This document shows, piece after piece, positions 1 through 6,463 of a stretch of 10,057 nucleotides of DNA. This DNA is from DAOUGC01 sp034429695 (GTDB lineage Bacteria > Chloroflexota > Anaerolineae > Anaerolineales > Anaerolineaceae): positions 1 through 10,057 of the forward strand of contig DAOUGC010000271.1 of assembly GCA_034429695.1 (NCBI GenBank). Direction: 5' to 3'. Under the pieces are notes generated by a model. The model ran no database searches. It worked only from the letters and a program-made list of their open reading frames with translations, and was not told the DNA's origin. The position numbers were made by a program, and so were the translations under genes. Every line of letters begins with the position of its first letter. Positions within the stretch are counted from its first letter, which is position 1.

Positions 1-335
1 GACAGCAGGTAAATGACCACCACCAGGTCGCCCCGGAAGCTAAAGCTGGGGGCGATACCCGCCATGGGCACGTACAGCGCGGCGGTGAGGGTGGCAGCCA
101 GGCCAGCCACGGGCAGCGCCAGAAACAGGGCTGCGTTGACACCTTTTGGAATGATCTCTTCCTTGGCAAGCAGTTTGAAGAGGTCAGCCAGAGGTTGGAA
201 CCAGCGGGGTCCAATGCGGTTCTGGTAGCGCGCCACCAGTTTGCGGTCGAGGAATTCGTACAGCATGCCGCTGAAGAACAGGAACAGCCCGCCGGGGAAG
301 ACTAAAAGAGCGATGATGGGGTGAATGTTGTTCAT
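1..335 (-). CDS. Membrane subunit of group 4 hydrogenase, MbhM/EchB/NuoH-like, N-terminal part only
   Basis: Partial gene: the ATG is at 335..333 and the frame stays open to the window edge (111 full codons). The N-terminus is a hydrophobic helix, followed by the family signature at residues 26-60: YEFLDRKLVAR, then QNRIGPRWFQPLADLFKLL and the charged KEE. In complex I and group 4 hydrogenases this subunit is the membrane anchor that contacts the small subunit and links electron transfer to the proton channels. The form DRKLVARYQNRIGP with W-F-Q-P is nearer to the hydrogenase (MbhM/EchB/HycD) style than to classic NuoH, from memory of those families. The start codon overlaps the large-subunit stop in an ATGA, so translation is probably coupled. 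A full protein should be about 300-330 residues. The next gene off the left edge would be expected to be a two-[4Fe-4S] ferredoxin-like MbhN/NuoI protein, but that is not visible. Confidence 0.9.
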   Translation of the reverse strand, partial: MNNIHPIIALLVFPGGLFLFFSGMLYEFLDRKLVARYQNRIGPRWFQPLADLFKLLAKEEIIPKGVNAALFLALPVAGLAATLTAALYVPMAGIAPSFSFRGDLVVVIYLL

Positions 336-1522
336 TTGTAGTATTCAATCCCGTAACGCCGTAAATCTTCCCAGGTCATGAGCTGGTCCTGGGAAGTGGT
401 GCAGGATGAACGCTTGATATTGATCATGCGGTCATTGCAGGAGAAACACGGGGCAATGCCAGACAGCAACATGGGCATATCGGCCAGTTTGTGACCCACC
501 GCAACCGAAATAATGGTTCCCCAGTTGTTGAGGCTGGGGGTGCGCACCTTGATTCGTTCGGGTTTGTCGCTGCCGTTGCTCTTGATGAAGTAGTACAACT
601 CGCCGCGGGGGGCTTCTCCGCGGAAGACAACTTCACCGGCAGGCACGCGGCGGGGGAATTTGACCGCCAATTCGCCCTCGGGCAGGTTGTCCAGCAGCTC
701 ACGGATCAGCCGGTAGCTTTCGAACAGTTCCTTGATGCGCACCACAAAGCGCGCTTCCAGGTCGCCGGCTGTGTCGGTGATCAGGTTGACGGGATGTTTG
801 GGGTACATCAGGTATGGAGAGTCAACGCGAACGTCACGCTCCACGCCGGAGGCGCGGCCGGTGGGACCCACAGCGCACAGCGCTTCAGCCAGGTCCTTGC
901 TCATCGTACCCACACCGCGTGTGCGCCCCAGGAAGGTGTCATCGGATGTGACCACCTTGAGGTAGTAATGCGAGCGCTCCTCGAGGAAGTCCATCCCTGT
1001 GCGGATTTTGTCCACCATCTCTGGAGAGATGTCGTACTTCACGCCGCCCAGCAGGTTGACCGAGTAATTGACCCGGTTGCCGCAGATGCCTTCCAGCAAA
1101 TCCATCGCGGTTTCACGGTCGCGCCAGGAGTACATGAACAGGGTGTCGAACCCACCCTCATGTGCGGCAACGCCCAACCAGAGCATGTGACTGTGGATGC
1201 GCTCCAGTTCAGCCATGATGGTGCGGATGTACTTTGCCCGTTCGGGAATTTCAACCCCGGCCAGTTTTTCCACGGCCTGGGCGTAGGTGGAACTGTGAAT
1301 ATTGGAGCAGATGCCGCAGATGCGCTCCAGCAGGTACAGGTTCTGTACCCAGGTGCGATCTTCGGTGCTTTTCTCGATGCCGCGGTGCACAAACCCCAGC
1401 CGGATGGATGCGCCGGTGACGATCTCGCCGTCCACAGCAAATTCAAAATGGCCCGGCTCTTTGAGGGCGGGGTGCTGCGGCCCGATGGGAACCACAAAAC
1501 GATTGGTAGCCTGTTCAGTCAT
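332..1522 (-). CDS. Group 4 [NiFe]-hydrogenase large (catalytic) subunit, MbhL/EchE-like, NuoD superfamily
   Basis: This 396-residue protein is homologous to NuoD (49 kDa) but carries the complete nickel site of a hydrogenase. The N-terminal motif is R67-I-C69-G-I-C72-S-N-I-H76 (RxCGxCxxxH) and the C-terminal motif is P358-C359-F-S-C362-N-D-R365. NuoD lacks these cysteines. Predicted role: reversible H2 formation at a Ni-Fe centre on the cytoplasmic face, with electrons passed through the small subunit. After R365 there are 31 more residues. Group 3 of E. coli hydrogenases (HycE) is cut by a maturation protease after the matching arginine (CTDR/M), so a similar cut is likely here. The usual Asp before the Pro-Cys of the second motif is Ala357. 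A clear ribosome binding site (AAAGGGAGA, 1530..1537) lies 7 bases before the ATG. The stop overlaps the next start (ATGA). Automated annotation may call this NuoD. The four cysteines argue against that. Confidence 0.93.
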   Translation of the reverse strand: MTEQATNRFVVPIGPQHPALKEPGHFEFAVDGEIVTGASIRLGFVHRGIEKSTEDRTWVQNLYLLERICGICSNIHSSTYAQAVEKLAGVEIPERAKYIRTIMAELERIHSHMLWLGVAAHEGGFDTLFMYSWRDRETAMDLLEGICGNRVNYSVNLLGGVKYDISPEMVDKIRTGMDFLEERSHYYLKVVTSDDTFLGRTRGVGTMSKDLAEALCAVGPTGRASGVERDVRVDSPYLMYPKHPVNLITDTAGDLEARFVVRIKELFESYRLIRELLDNLPEGELAVKFPRRVPAGEVVFRGEAPRGELYYFIKSNGSDKPERIKVRTPSLNNWGTIISVAVGHKLADMPMLLSGIAPCFSCNDRMINIKRSSCTTSQDQLMTWEDLRRYGIEYYK

Positions 1523-1537
1523 GGTCGTTCTCCCTTT

Positions 1538-2032
1538 CTAAGCTTGCGGGCTTCCAAAACCGGTAAACGATTTACGCAGCGGATAAACGCCATCCGGCCA
1601 GTCTTCGGGCAGCAGGAGTTTGTCGGTGTTGGGAGTGCCCTCGAAGGTCACCCCAAACATCTCCATGTTCTCCCGTTCTGCCAGCGTGACGGATGGAATT
1701 AGCCCGCAGATGCTGGGTACCACCGGGTTGCTGTACGGCACTTTGACGCGCAGGGTGATGACCGCGCCGCCCACAGCAAAGTGATACAGCAATTCGATAT
1801 GGCTTTCACCGGCAGTCTCACCCTCGGCAGGGGCCGAGGCGGGCAGATCCAGACCGGTGACACCCATGATGTAACCCATGCGGGCGTCCACAATCGCTTT
1901 GACCGCCGCGAGGAGATTGTCCACCGTGATGGACACGTCGAGGCGGTGCGCTTCAGGGGTGGATTTTTCCAGGGTATACGGCGCCAGCAAGGTTTCGGCT
2001 TGCTCAAGAGTCTTTTGCGTTTGTTCTTCCAT
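1538..2032 (-). CDS. MbhK/NuoC-like (30 kDa family) hydrogenase subunit
   Basis: A 164-residue soluble protein of the NuoC / 30 kDa family. In complex I and Mbh this subunit packs against the catalytic large subunit and has no cofactor of its own. Support: the family signature AERENMEMFG at residues 118-127, then an acidic stretch and LLLPEDW with YPLRK near the C-terminus. The middle contains the beta-rich IELLYHF and VITLRVKVPY stretches typical of the fold. A segment at about 64-76 (ASAPAEGETAGES) looks like a flexible loop. The start at 2032 is chosen over the in-frame ATG at 2062 because GGAGGA stands 6 bases before it. The longer version would have no comparable site and would put that purine run inside the coding region. 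It sits 26 bases after the small-subunit stop and 15 bases before the large-subunit start. The placing between small and large subunits is the same as in mbhJ-K-L. Confidence 0.87.
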   Translation of the reverse strand: MEEQTQKTLEQAETLLAPYTLEKSTPEAHRLDVSITVDNLLAAVKAIVDARMGYIMGVTGLDLPASAPAEGETAGESHIELLYHFAVGGAVITLRVKVPYSNPVVPSICGLIPSVTLAERENMEMFGVTFEGTPNTDKLLLPEDWPDGVYPLRKSFTGFGSPQA

Positions 2033-2038
2033 AATCAC

Positions 2039-2044
2039 TCCTCC
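2039..2044 (-). promoter_or_regulatory. Shine-Dalgarno site deciding the start of the NuoC-like gene
   Basis: GGAGGA read on the minus strand, followed by a 6-base spacer and the ATG at 2032..2030. It falls within the 10-codon extension that the upstream ATG at 2062 would add, and so favours the shorter protein. Confidence 0.8.
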
Positions 2045-2058
2045 AGAATGGCCCTGCA

Positions 2059-2523
2059 TCAAGCTTTCTTTTTGAGTGACTCAAGCAGAGCCACAACGCC
2101 GTAGATGATGGCTTCGGGGCGGGGCGGGCAGCCGGGGATGTAGGCATCCACGGGCAGTACTTCGTCCACACCGCCCAGTACGTTGTACGAACCGTGGAAC
2201 ACGCCGCCGCTCAGACCGCAAGAGCCAACCACCACCACAAACTTTGGTTCGGGCATTTGCTCGTATACGCGCACAAGGCGGTCCCGCGCCTGACGCGTGA
2301 CCGGACCGGTGCAGATGAGAACATCGGCGTGGCGGGGAGAGCCCTGCAGTTTGATGCCGAAGCGCTCCAGATCATAACGCGGGGTGAGGGTGGCGAGAAT
2401 TTCAATGTCGCAACCGTTGCACGAGCCGCTGTTGAAGTGAATGACCCAGGGTGAGTTCACCCTTGCCCAGGTGCGCAGGCCATCCAACACGCTATCCAGA
2501 AATGAGGTTTCTTTTGTATCCAT
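2059..2523 (-). CDS. Group 4 [NiFe]-hydrogenase small subunit, MbhJ/EchC-like, NuoB superfamily
   Basis: A 154-residue iron-sulfur protein that should hold the single [4Fe-4S] cluster next to the Ni-Fe site. Candidate ligands are C35 and C38 (GSC35-N-G-C38-DIE41), C102 (VVGSC102GLSGG) and C132 (YIPGC132PPRPE). The first pair is spaced CxxC, as in group 4 hydrogenase small subunits. NuoB of true complex I has two adjacent cysteines, so this residue pattern supports a hydrogenase and not a quinone reductase. The IPGCPPRPE motif and its length match single-cluster small subunits. There is no twin-arginine signal, so it is cytoplasmic, as in all group 4 enzymes. The site before the ATG is AAAGAGGG, with a shortish spacer. 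It lies 23 bases after the MbhI/NuoA-like gene. Confidence 0.93.
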   Translation of the reverse strand: MDTKETSFLDSVLDGLRTWARVNSPWVIHFNSGSCNGCDIEILATLTPRYDLERFGIKLQGSPRHADVLICTGPVTRQARDRLVRVYEQMPEPKFVVVVGSCGLSGGVFHGSYNVLGGVDEVLPVDAYIPGCPPRPEAIIYGVVALLESLKKKA

Positions 2524-2546
2524 TAGCCCTCTTTAACAATAACTGC

Positions 2547-2858
2547 TTAACCCAGGATCAGGGCGACCAGGCCCAACGAGAGACCCACCACGTAGATCGC
2601 GGCGGCAACGCTCAGATAGCCTGTGCCCAGAACCAGCATGCCCAGATGCAGGAAGGCGAAGAAAAACGCCACCAGGAAAAATGGGCGGTAACCGGGAGCG
2701 GCAGCAAAGGTTGGGGCTTCTTCACCGGAACCGTACAGGCTGGTCTTGATATCGTTTGGTTTTGATTTTCCTGCCAGCAGGCGACCCACAGCCACGATCA
2801 CCAGCACCAGCGGGATGTAAAGGATAAAGGCAATTGGAGGGGATAACAATATTTCCAT
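2547..2858 (-). CDS. Small membrane subunit, NuoA/MbhI-like
   Basis: A 103-residue protein with three predicted membrane helices (about 8-29, 58-79 and 81-102). The loop after the first helix has the NuoA-like layout YGSGEEAP (42-49), followed by GYRPFFLVAFFFAFLHLGM, which occupies the place of the NuoA stretch FYLVALLFVIFDVE. The acidic pair of NuoA in that second helix is absent (L70-H71-L72-G73 here). In complex I this subunit borders the quinone site and the first proton path. In Mbh-type hydrogenases a small subunit holds the matching operon position just before the small subunit. Assignment rests on topology, the loop motif and gene order, so the exact family name is less sure than the neighbours. 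Start: AAGGAG 5 bases before the ATG, overlapping the stop codon of the preceding antiporter gene (9-base gap). Confidence 0.8.
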   Translation of the reverse strand: MEILLSPPIAFILYIPLVLVIVAVGRLLAGKSKPNDIKTSLYGSGEEAPTFAAAPGYRPFFLVAFFFAFLHLGMLVLGTGYLSVAAAIYVVGLSLGLVALILG

Positions 2859-2867
2859 GTCAGCTCC

Positions 2868-4379
2868 TTACCATCCTGTGAATGCCGCCAGCAGCGTTGT
2901 TGCAGCCGGACCGGTCAACCAGTTTAACAGGGTGGGATAAAAACCAATCACAATGATCATCAACGCCATGACCGCCATGGAGATGTTCATGCTGAGCGAG
3001 ATGGGCTTGCCGGCTTTGACGATCTCGGATGGCTCGTGACGGTACATGCGGTTCACCAGTGGGGCATAGTAACCCAGCGAGATCACGCTGTTGAGCGCGG
3101 CGAAGATCACCAGCACGATGATCCATGTGTTGTGAGTGGCGAAACCGGCCACAAAGATCTGCCACTTGGACATGAAGCCAGCCAGCGGGGGCAAACCGCC
3201 CAGCGCCAGCACGGCAATGCTGAATGCCAGACTTGCCAGTGGGTAACGTGTGGAAGCGCCGTCCAGGTCGTCAGTGGTGAGCGGCCCGTGATCGTGGTTG
3301 GCAATGTGCAGCGCGTACAGCAAAGCGCCAGCAGCAAGGAACGCCAGGCCCTTCATCAATGCGTGGTTGGTGAGGTGGAAGAAGCCGCCCATTGCGCCGT
3401 CCACATTGTTGAAATTAATGGTGATGCCGATGCCGAGCAGGATGTAGCCGACATTGGCAATGGATGAGTACGCCAGCATGCGTTTGATCTGCGTCTGGCG
3501 CAGCGCCATCAGGTTGCCGAGCAGCATGTTGATCGCTCCAAAGGCCAGCAGCAGCGTGCCCCATGAAGCGCTGATGCCAGCCAGCGCAGAGATGGTCTTG
3601 AGCAGCGCGATCAGACCGGCCTCAATGACGATGCCGGACAGCATGGCTGAAATACCGCTGGGCGCCTGGGAGTGGGCGTCGGGCAGCCAGGTGTGCAGGG
3701 GCACAAAAGCGCTCTTGACACCGAAACCGATCAACATCATCGCGCCGCCGACCAGCATGATCGGTGAGTGACCGCTAAGCTGCGCGATGTAGATGATGTC
3801 GAGCTGTCCGGTGGCCATGAAGATCAAGCCGATGCCGATTAGCACCAGCACCGAACCGGCAGCCGATTGCACCAGATACTTGGCTCCGGCTTCCAGCGCG
3901 TCTTTTTGCTCACGATAGAAAGCCACCAGCGGGTATGAGGTGATTGCCATGATCTCGAACCACACCCACAGGTTGAACAGGTCGCCAGCGCAGCCCAGAC
4001 CGATAATCGAGCCGATCATGGCGACCAGCAGGGCGTAGAATTTTTCCTCACCCTCTTCACCCGCCATGTAGCGGTTGGAGAACAGGACCACAAAAATGCC
4101 CATCGCCAGCACCACCACGGCCACCAGCAGGGCGATGCCGTCCAGGCGCAGGGGAATATTGTTAAAGCCCAGTTGCATGGCTCCGCTCTGGAAAAATGCG
4201 CGGGCCGCGATATACATGGGAACCGCGTCCAACACCAGAACCGCCAACGCGACCCAGCGCGCCGGGGCGGCCGAGTGGGCTTTGCCGTACTTCACGCTGA
4301 GGCGGCCGGCCAGATACACCACCACCGAAGCCACCAGCGGGAAGATAATCATCAGGAAGAGTGCCATGAATGGATCCAT
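2868..4379 (-). CDS. Antiporter-like ion-pumping subunit, MbhH/MrpD/NuoM-N family
   Basis: A 503-residue polytopic protein of the proton-conducting transporter family (about 14 helices). Key residues, numbered from the chosen start: E142 in WFEIMAI, K222 in GVKSAFVPLHTWLPDAH, K343 in HALMKGLAFL and K405 in GFMSKW. These are the glutamate-lysine pair, the central lysine and the terminal lysine of the channel. E253 (SGIVIEAG) stands where many homologues have a lysine. Family role: conducts H+ or Na+ across the membrane, driven by the redox reaction. The start at 4379 is preferred over an in-frame ATG at 4409: GGAG lies 9 bases before it, and the longer form would overlap the NuoL-like gene by 26 bases with a weaker site. 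The gap to the NuoL-like stop is 4 bases. The direct placing before the MbhI- and MbhJ-like genes suggests MbhH, the pump nearest the peripheral arm. Confidence 0.92.
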   Translation of the reverse strand: MDPFMALFLMIIFPLVASVVVYLAGRLSVKYGKAHSAAPARWVALAVLVLDAVPMYIAARAFFQSGAMQLGFNNIPLRLDGIALLVAVVVLAMGIFVVLFSNRYMAGEEGEEKFYALLVAMIGSIIGLGCAGDLFNLWVWFEIMAITSYPLVAFYREQKDALEAGAKYLVQSAAGSVLVLIGIGLIFMATGQLDIIYIAQLSGHSPIMLVGGAMMLIGFGVKSAFVPLHTWLPDAHSQAPSGISAMLSGIVIEAGLIALLKTISALAGISASWGTLLLAFGAINMLLGNLMALRQTQIKRMLAYSSIANVGYILLGIGITINFNNVDGAMGGFFHLTNHALMKGLAFLAAGALLYALHIANHDHGPLTTDDLDGASTRYPLASLAFSIAVLALGGLPPLAGFMSKWQIFVAGFATHNTWIIVLVIFAALNSVISLGYYAPLVNRMYRHEPSEIVKAGKPISLSMNISMAVMALMIIVIGFYPTLLNWLTGPAATTLLAAFTGW

Positions 4380-4383
4380 CGCG

Positions 4384-6147
4384 CTACGCTCCAAAAACCA
4401 GAATGGCAATCACGACCACCAGGGCGAACAGAATGGCAAAGACATTCCAGCTCAGCAACCCGGTTTGCGTTGTGCGCAGCGCCTCGGCGCCACCCTGGGT
4501 GGCCTTGACGATGCCGTGATTGATATCTTCAAAACCAAAGCTCTGCGCCGCGCCTTCACCCAGGCCCTTCAACCAGCCGGTGACGCCGCTCAGACTGTCA
4601 CGCCACCACCAGGCCATCATGCCGAGGGCAACCGCCGCCAGAGCGATGTAGGTGAACGGATCGCTGATGACTTCCATCAGCACCTCACCGGTGGTCAGCA
4701 CGTGCAGATGGTGCATTTTCATCGTCTCTCCGAGCATGGCAGAGAAAGGACCGGCCAGCAACCACGTGGTCACCACGCCGGTTGCCAGCAGCACCAACGA
4801 GATCTTCATGGCGGGTTGGGCATCATGTCCGTGAAGTTGGGTGCGGGCTTCGCCGAAGAACACCATCCAAACCATGCGGAAGGTGTAGTAAGCGGTCAAC
4901 CCGGCCACAAATACCATGATCACATAAGCCCAGCGCGGTCCGCCAGCCAGACCGGCTTCGAGAATCAGTTCCTTGCTCCAGAAGCCGTTGAAGATGGGGA
5001 TTCCCGCCAGCGCCAGCGCGCCAATGATGAACACGGCGCGAACCCAGGGCATTTGTCTGCCCAGGTTACCCATCTCGCGCATATCGCGCGTGCCCACCGC
5101 GTGGATTACTGCACCAGCGGCGAGGAAGAGCAAAGCCTTGAACAATGAATGGCTGAACAGATGGAACTGACTGGCATAGAAACCGCCCACGCCAATGGCG
5201 TAGACCATGAAACCAAGTTGGGATACGGTTGAGTAAGCCAGCACACGTTTGAGATCATTGGCAACCACAGCCATGATGGCTGCCAGCAGCGCGGATAGCA
5301 GACCCACCACCATCACAGCCGTCTTCCAACCTTCAACATTCTCAAAGGCGGGGTAGAAGCGCGCCAGTAAATAAACACCGGCGTTGACCATGGTGGCGGC
5401 GTGGATCAGCGCGCTGATTGGAGAGGGGGCTTCCATGGCGTCGGGCAGCCAGGTTTGGAAGGGGAACTGCGCCGATTTTGCCGCTGCGGCGATCAGGAAG
5501 CCGAAACCGGCAATGGCAAGGGCATTGGGCGGCAGCAACATGGGGTTGTTGATAAAGAAATCCATGTTGAATGAGCCGGTGTAGCTGTAAATATACAGCG
5601 CACCTGCCAGCAGGCCGATGCCGCCAAACTGGGTGATGATCAGGGCTTTCATACCACCGGCCACTGCCTTGGGGTCATCGTTATGGAACGAGATCAGGGC
5701 GTAAGAGCACAGCGCGGTGATTTCCCAGAAGAAGAATACCAGCAGCAGGTTGGTGGTGAGCACCAGCCCCACCATGGCGCCGATGAAGAACAATACAAAG
5801 GCATAGTAACGGCCCAGTTGTTTGGCGCCGTCCATGTAGTTGGTGGAGAAAACCACGGCAAGTGAACCGACCACCGTGGCGATGACAGCCAGGAGTACCG
5901 CCAACCCGTCGGCGCGGAAGGAGAAATCTCCAAAGACGCCGCCCATGGGAAGGGAAGCGGTGGCTTCAACGCTGCCAAATGGCATAATCAGCGCCACCAT
6001 CCACAGCGCGGCAATACCCGCTGCCGCTGAAAATGCGACCGCAACGCCGTGTTGCAGGCGGGGGTACTGGTCACCGAGCACCCAGACCACCAGGGCGCCG
6101 AGCCAGGGCAAACCAATAACGAGGAGCAGCAGAGTCGTGAAGGTCAT
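4384..6147 (-). CDS. NuoL-like antiporter subunit of the hydrogenase complex
   Basis: A 587-residue polytopic protein clearly of the NuoL (Nqo12/ND5) branch: the signature DFSFRADGLAVLL at 74-86, FFFWEITALCSYALISFHND at 138-157, and AAAKSAQFPFQTWLPDAMEA then PSPISALIHAATMVNAGVYL at 221-260. Ion-path residues seen are E142, K224, H249, K337 (HSLFKALLF) and K392 (FWSKELIL). A long C-terminal part (about 435-587) ends in a hydrophobic helix (WNVFAILFALVVVIAILVFG) and includes an amphipathic stretch near 520-555, which could form the lateral connecting helix known from NuoL, although it is shorter than in complex I. Predicted role: a distal ion pump. A NuoL-type subunit is not part of the mbh gene order known from Pyrococcus, so its presence between the G- and H-like genes is notable. 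Start: GAGGAGATGAGACC before the ATG. It begins 4 bases after the NuoK-like stop. Confidence 0.94.
   Translation of the reverse strand: MTFTTLLLLVIGLPWLGALVVWVLGDQYPRLQHGVAVAFSAAAGIAALWMVALIMPFGSVEATASLPMGGVFGDFSFRADGLAVLLAVIATVVGSLAVVFSTNYMDGAKQLGRYYAFVLFFIGAMVGLVLTTNLLLVFFFWEITALCSYALISFHNDDPKAVAGGMKALIITQFGGIGLLAGALYIYSYTGSFNMDFFINNPMLLPPNALAIAGFGFLIAAAAKSAQFPFQTWLPDAMEAPSPISALIHAATMVNAGVYLLARFYPAFENVEGWKTAVMVVGLLSALLAAIMAVVANDLKRVLAYSTVSQLGFMVYAIGVGGFYASQFHLFSHSLFKALLFLAAGAVIHAVGTRDMREMGNLGRQMPWVRAVFIIGALALAGIPIFNGFWSKELILEAGLAGGPRWAYVIMVFVAGLTAYYTFRMVWMVFFGEARTQLHGHDAQPAMKISLVLLATGVVTTWLLAGPFSAMLGETMKMHHLHVLTTGEVLMEVISDPFTYIALAAVALGMMAWWWRDSLSGVTGWLKGLGEGAAQSFGFEDINHGIVKATQGGAEALRTTQTGLLSWNVFAILFALVVVIAILVFGA
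4389..4392 (-). promoter_or_regulatory. Shine-Dalgarno site deciding the start of the MbhH-like gene
   Basis: GGAG on the minus strand, 9 bases before the ATG at 4379..4377. It lies inside the last codons of the NuoL-like gene and inside the N-terminal extension that the ATG at 4409 would give, and so favours the 503-residue protein. Confidence 0.6.
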
Positions 6148-6151
6148 GGTC

Positions 6152-6463
6152 TCATCTCCTCAAATTGGTCAGGCACTTGATGTCGAGGGTTCCAAAGCGA
6201 CGGCGGATTTGCACTGCCAGCGCCAGGCCAAGCACCGCGACGATCGTGTCAGCCACGATCACGGTCAGCGCCATTGACTGGCCAATGTCCACCAGCCCGT
6301 TGACGCGTCCGGCCAGGGCAATCATTAATATGGCGCCCTTTGCCAGAATTTGCAGGGCGACCACCACTTTGATCATGTTGCGGCTGATCAACAGGCCGTA
6401 GAAACCGGCGCCAAGCAGCACAATCACGGCTGCCATGGCAATCATGGGAAGTGACAGGGTCAT
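6152..6463 (-). CDS. Small membrane subunit, NuoK/MbhG/MrpC-like
   Basis: A 103-residue protein with three helices (about 4-25, 30-52 and 63-86). It aligns without gaps at its landmarks to NuoK: GFYGLLISRNMIKVVVALQ (20-38) matches GLTGLVIRRNLLFMLIGLE of E. coli, and the C-terminal AVQIRRRFGTLDI matches LLQLHRRRQNLNI. NuoK carries two essential membrane glutamates (E36, E72 in E. coli). Here the first is Q38 and the second D72, and a lysine (K42) lies in helix 2. In the complex it sits between the NuoJ-like and antiporter subunits and forms part of the ion path. Its start overlaps the previous stop (ATGA), with AAAGGAG 8 bases upstream. Its C-terminal codons contain the ribosome binding site of the NuoL-like gene. 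Confidence 0.9.
   Translation of the reverse strand: MTLSLPMIAMAAVIVLLGAGFYGLLISRNMIKVVVALQILAKGAILMIALAGRVNGLVDIGQSMALTVIVADTIVAVLGLALAVQIRRRFGTLDIKCLTNLRR

Noticed and set aside
491..1702. Long plus-strand open frame of 403 codons opposite the large-subunit and NuoC-like genes
   Set aside because: It is antisense to strongly conserved coding sequence. Its composition (rich in H, Q, V, G, A) is that of a reverse-strand shadow, and no family motif is seen.
4075..5148. Plus-strand open frame of 357 codons opposite the two antiporter genes
   Set aside because: Antisense shadow of two secure membrane-protein genes. The translation is polar, repetitive and has no recognisable domain.
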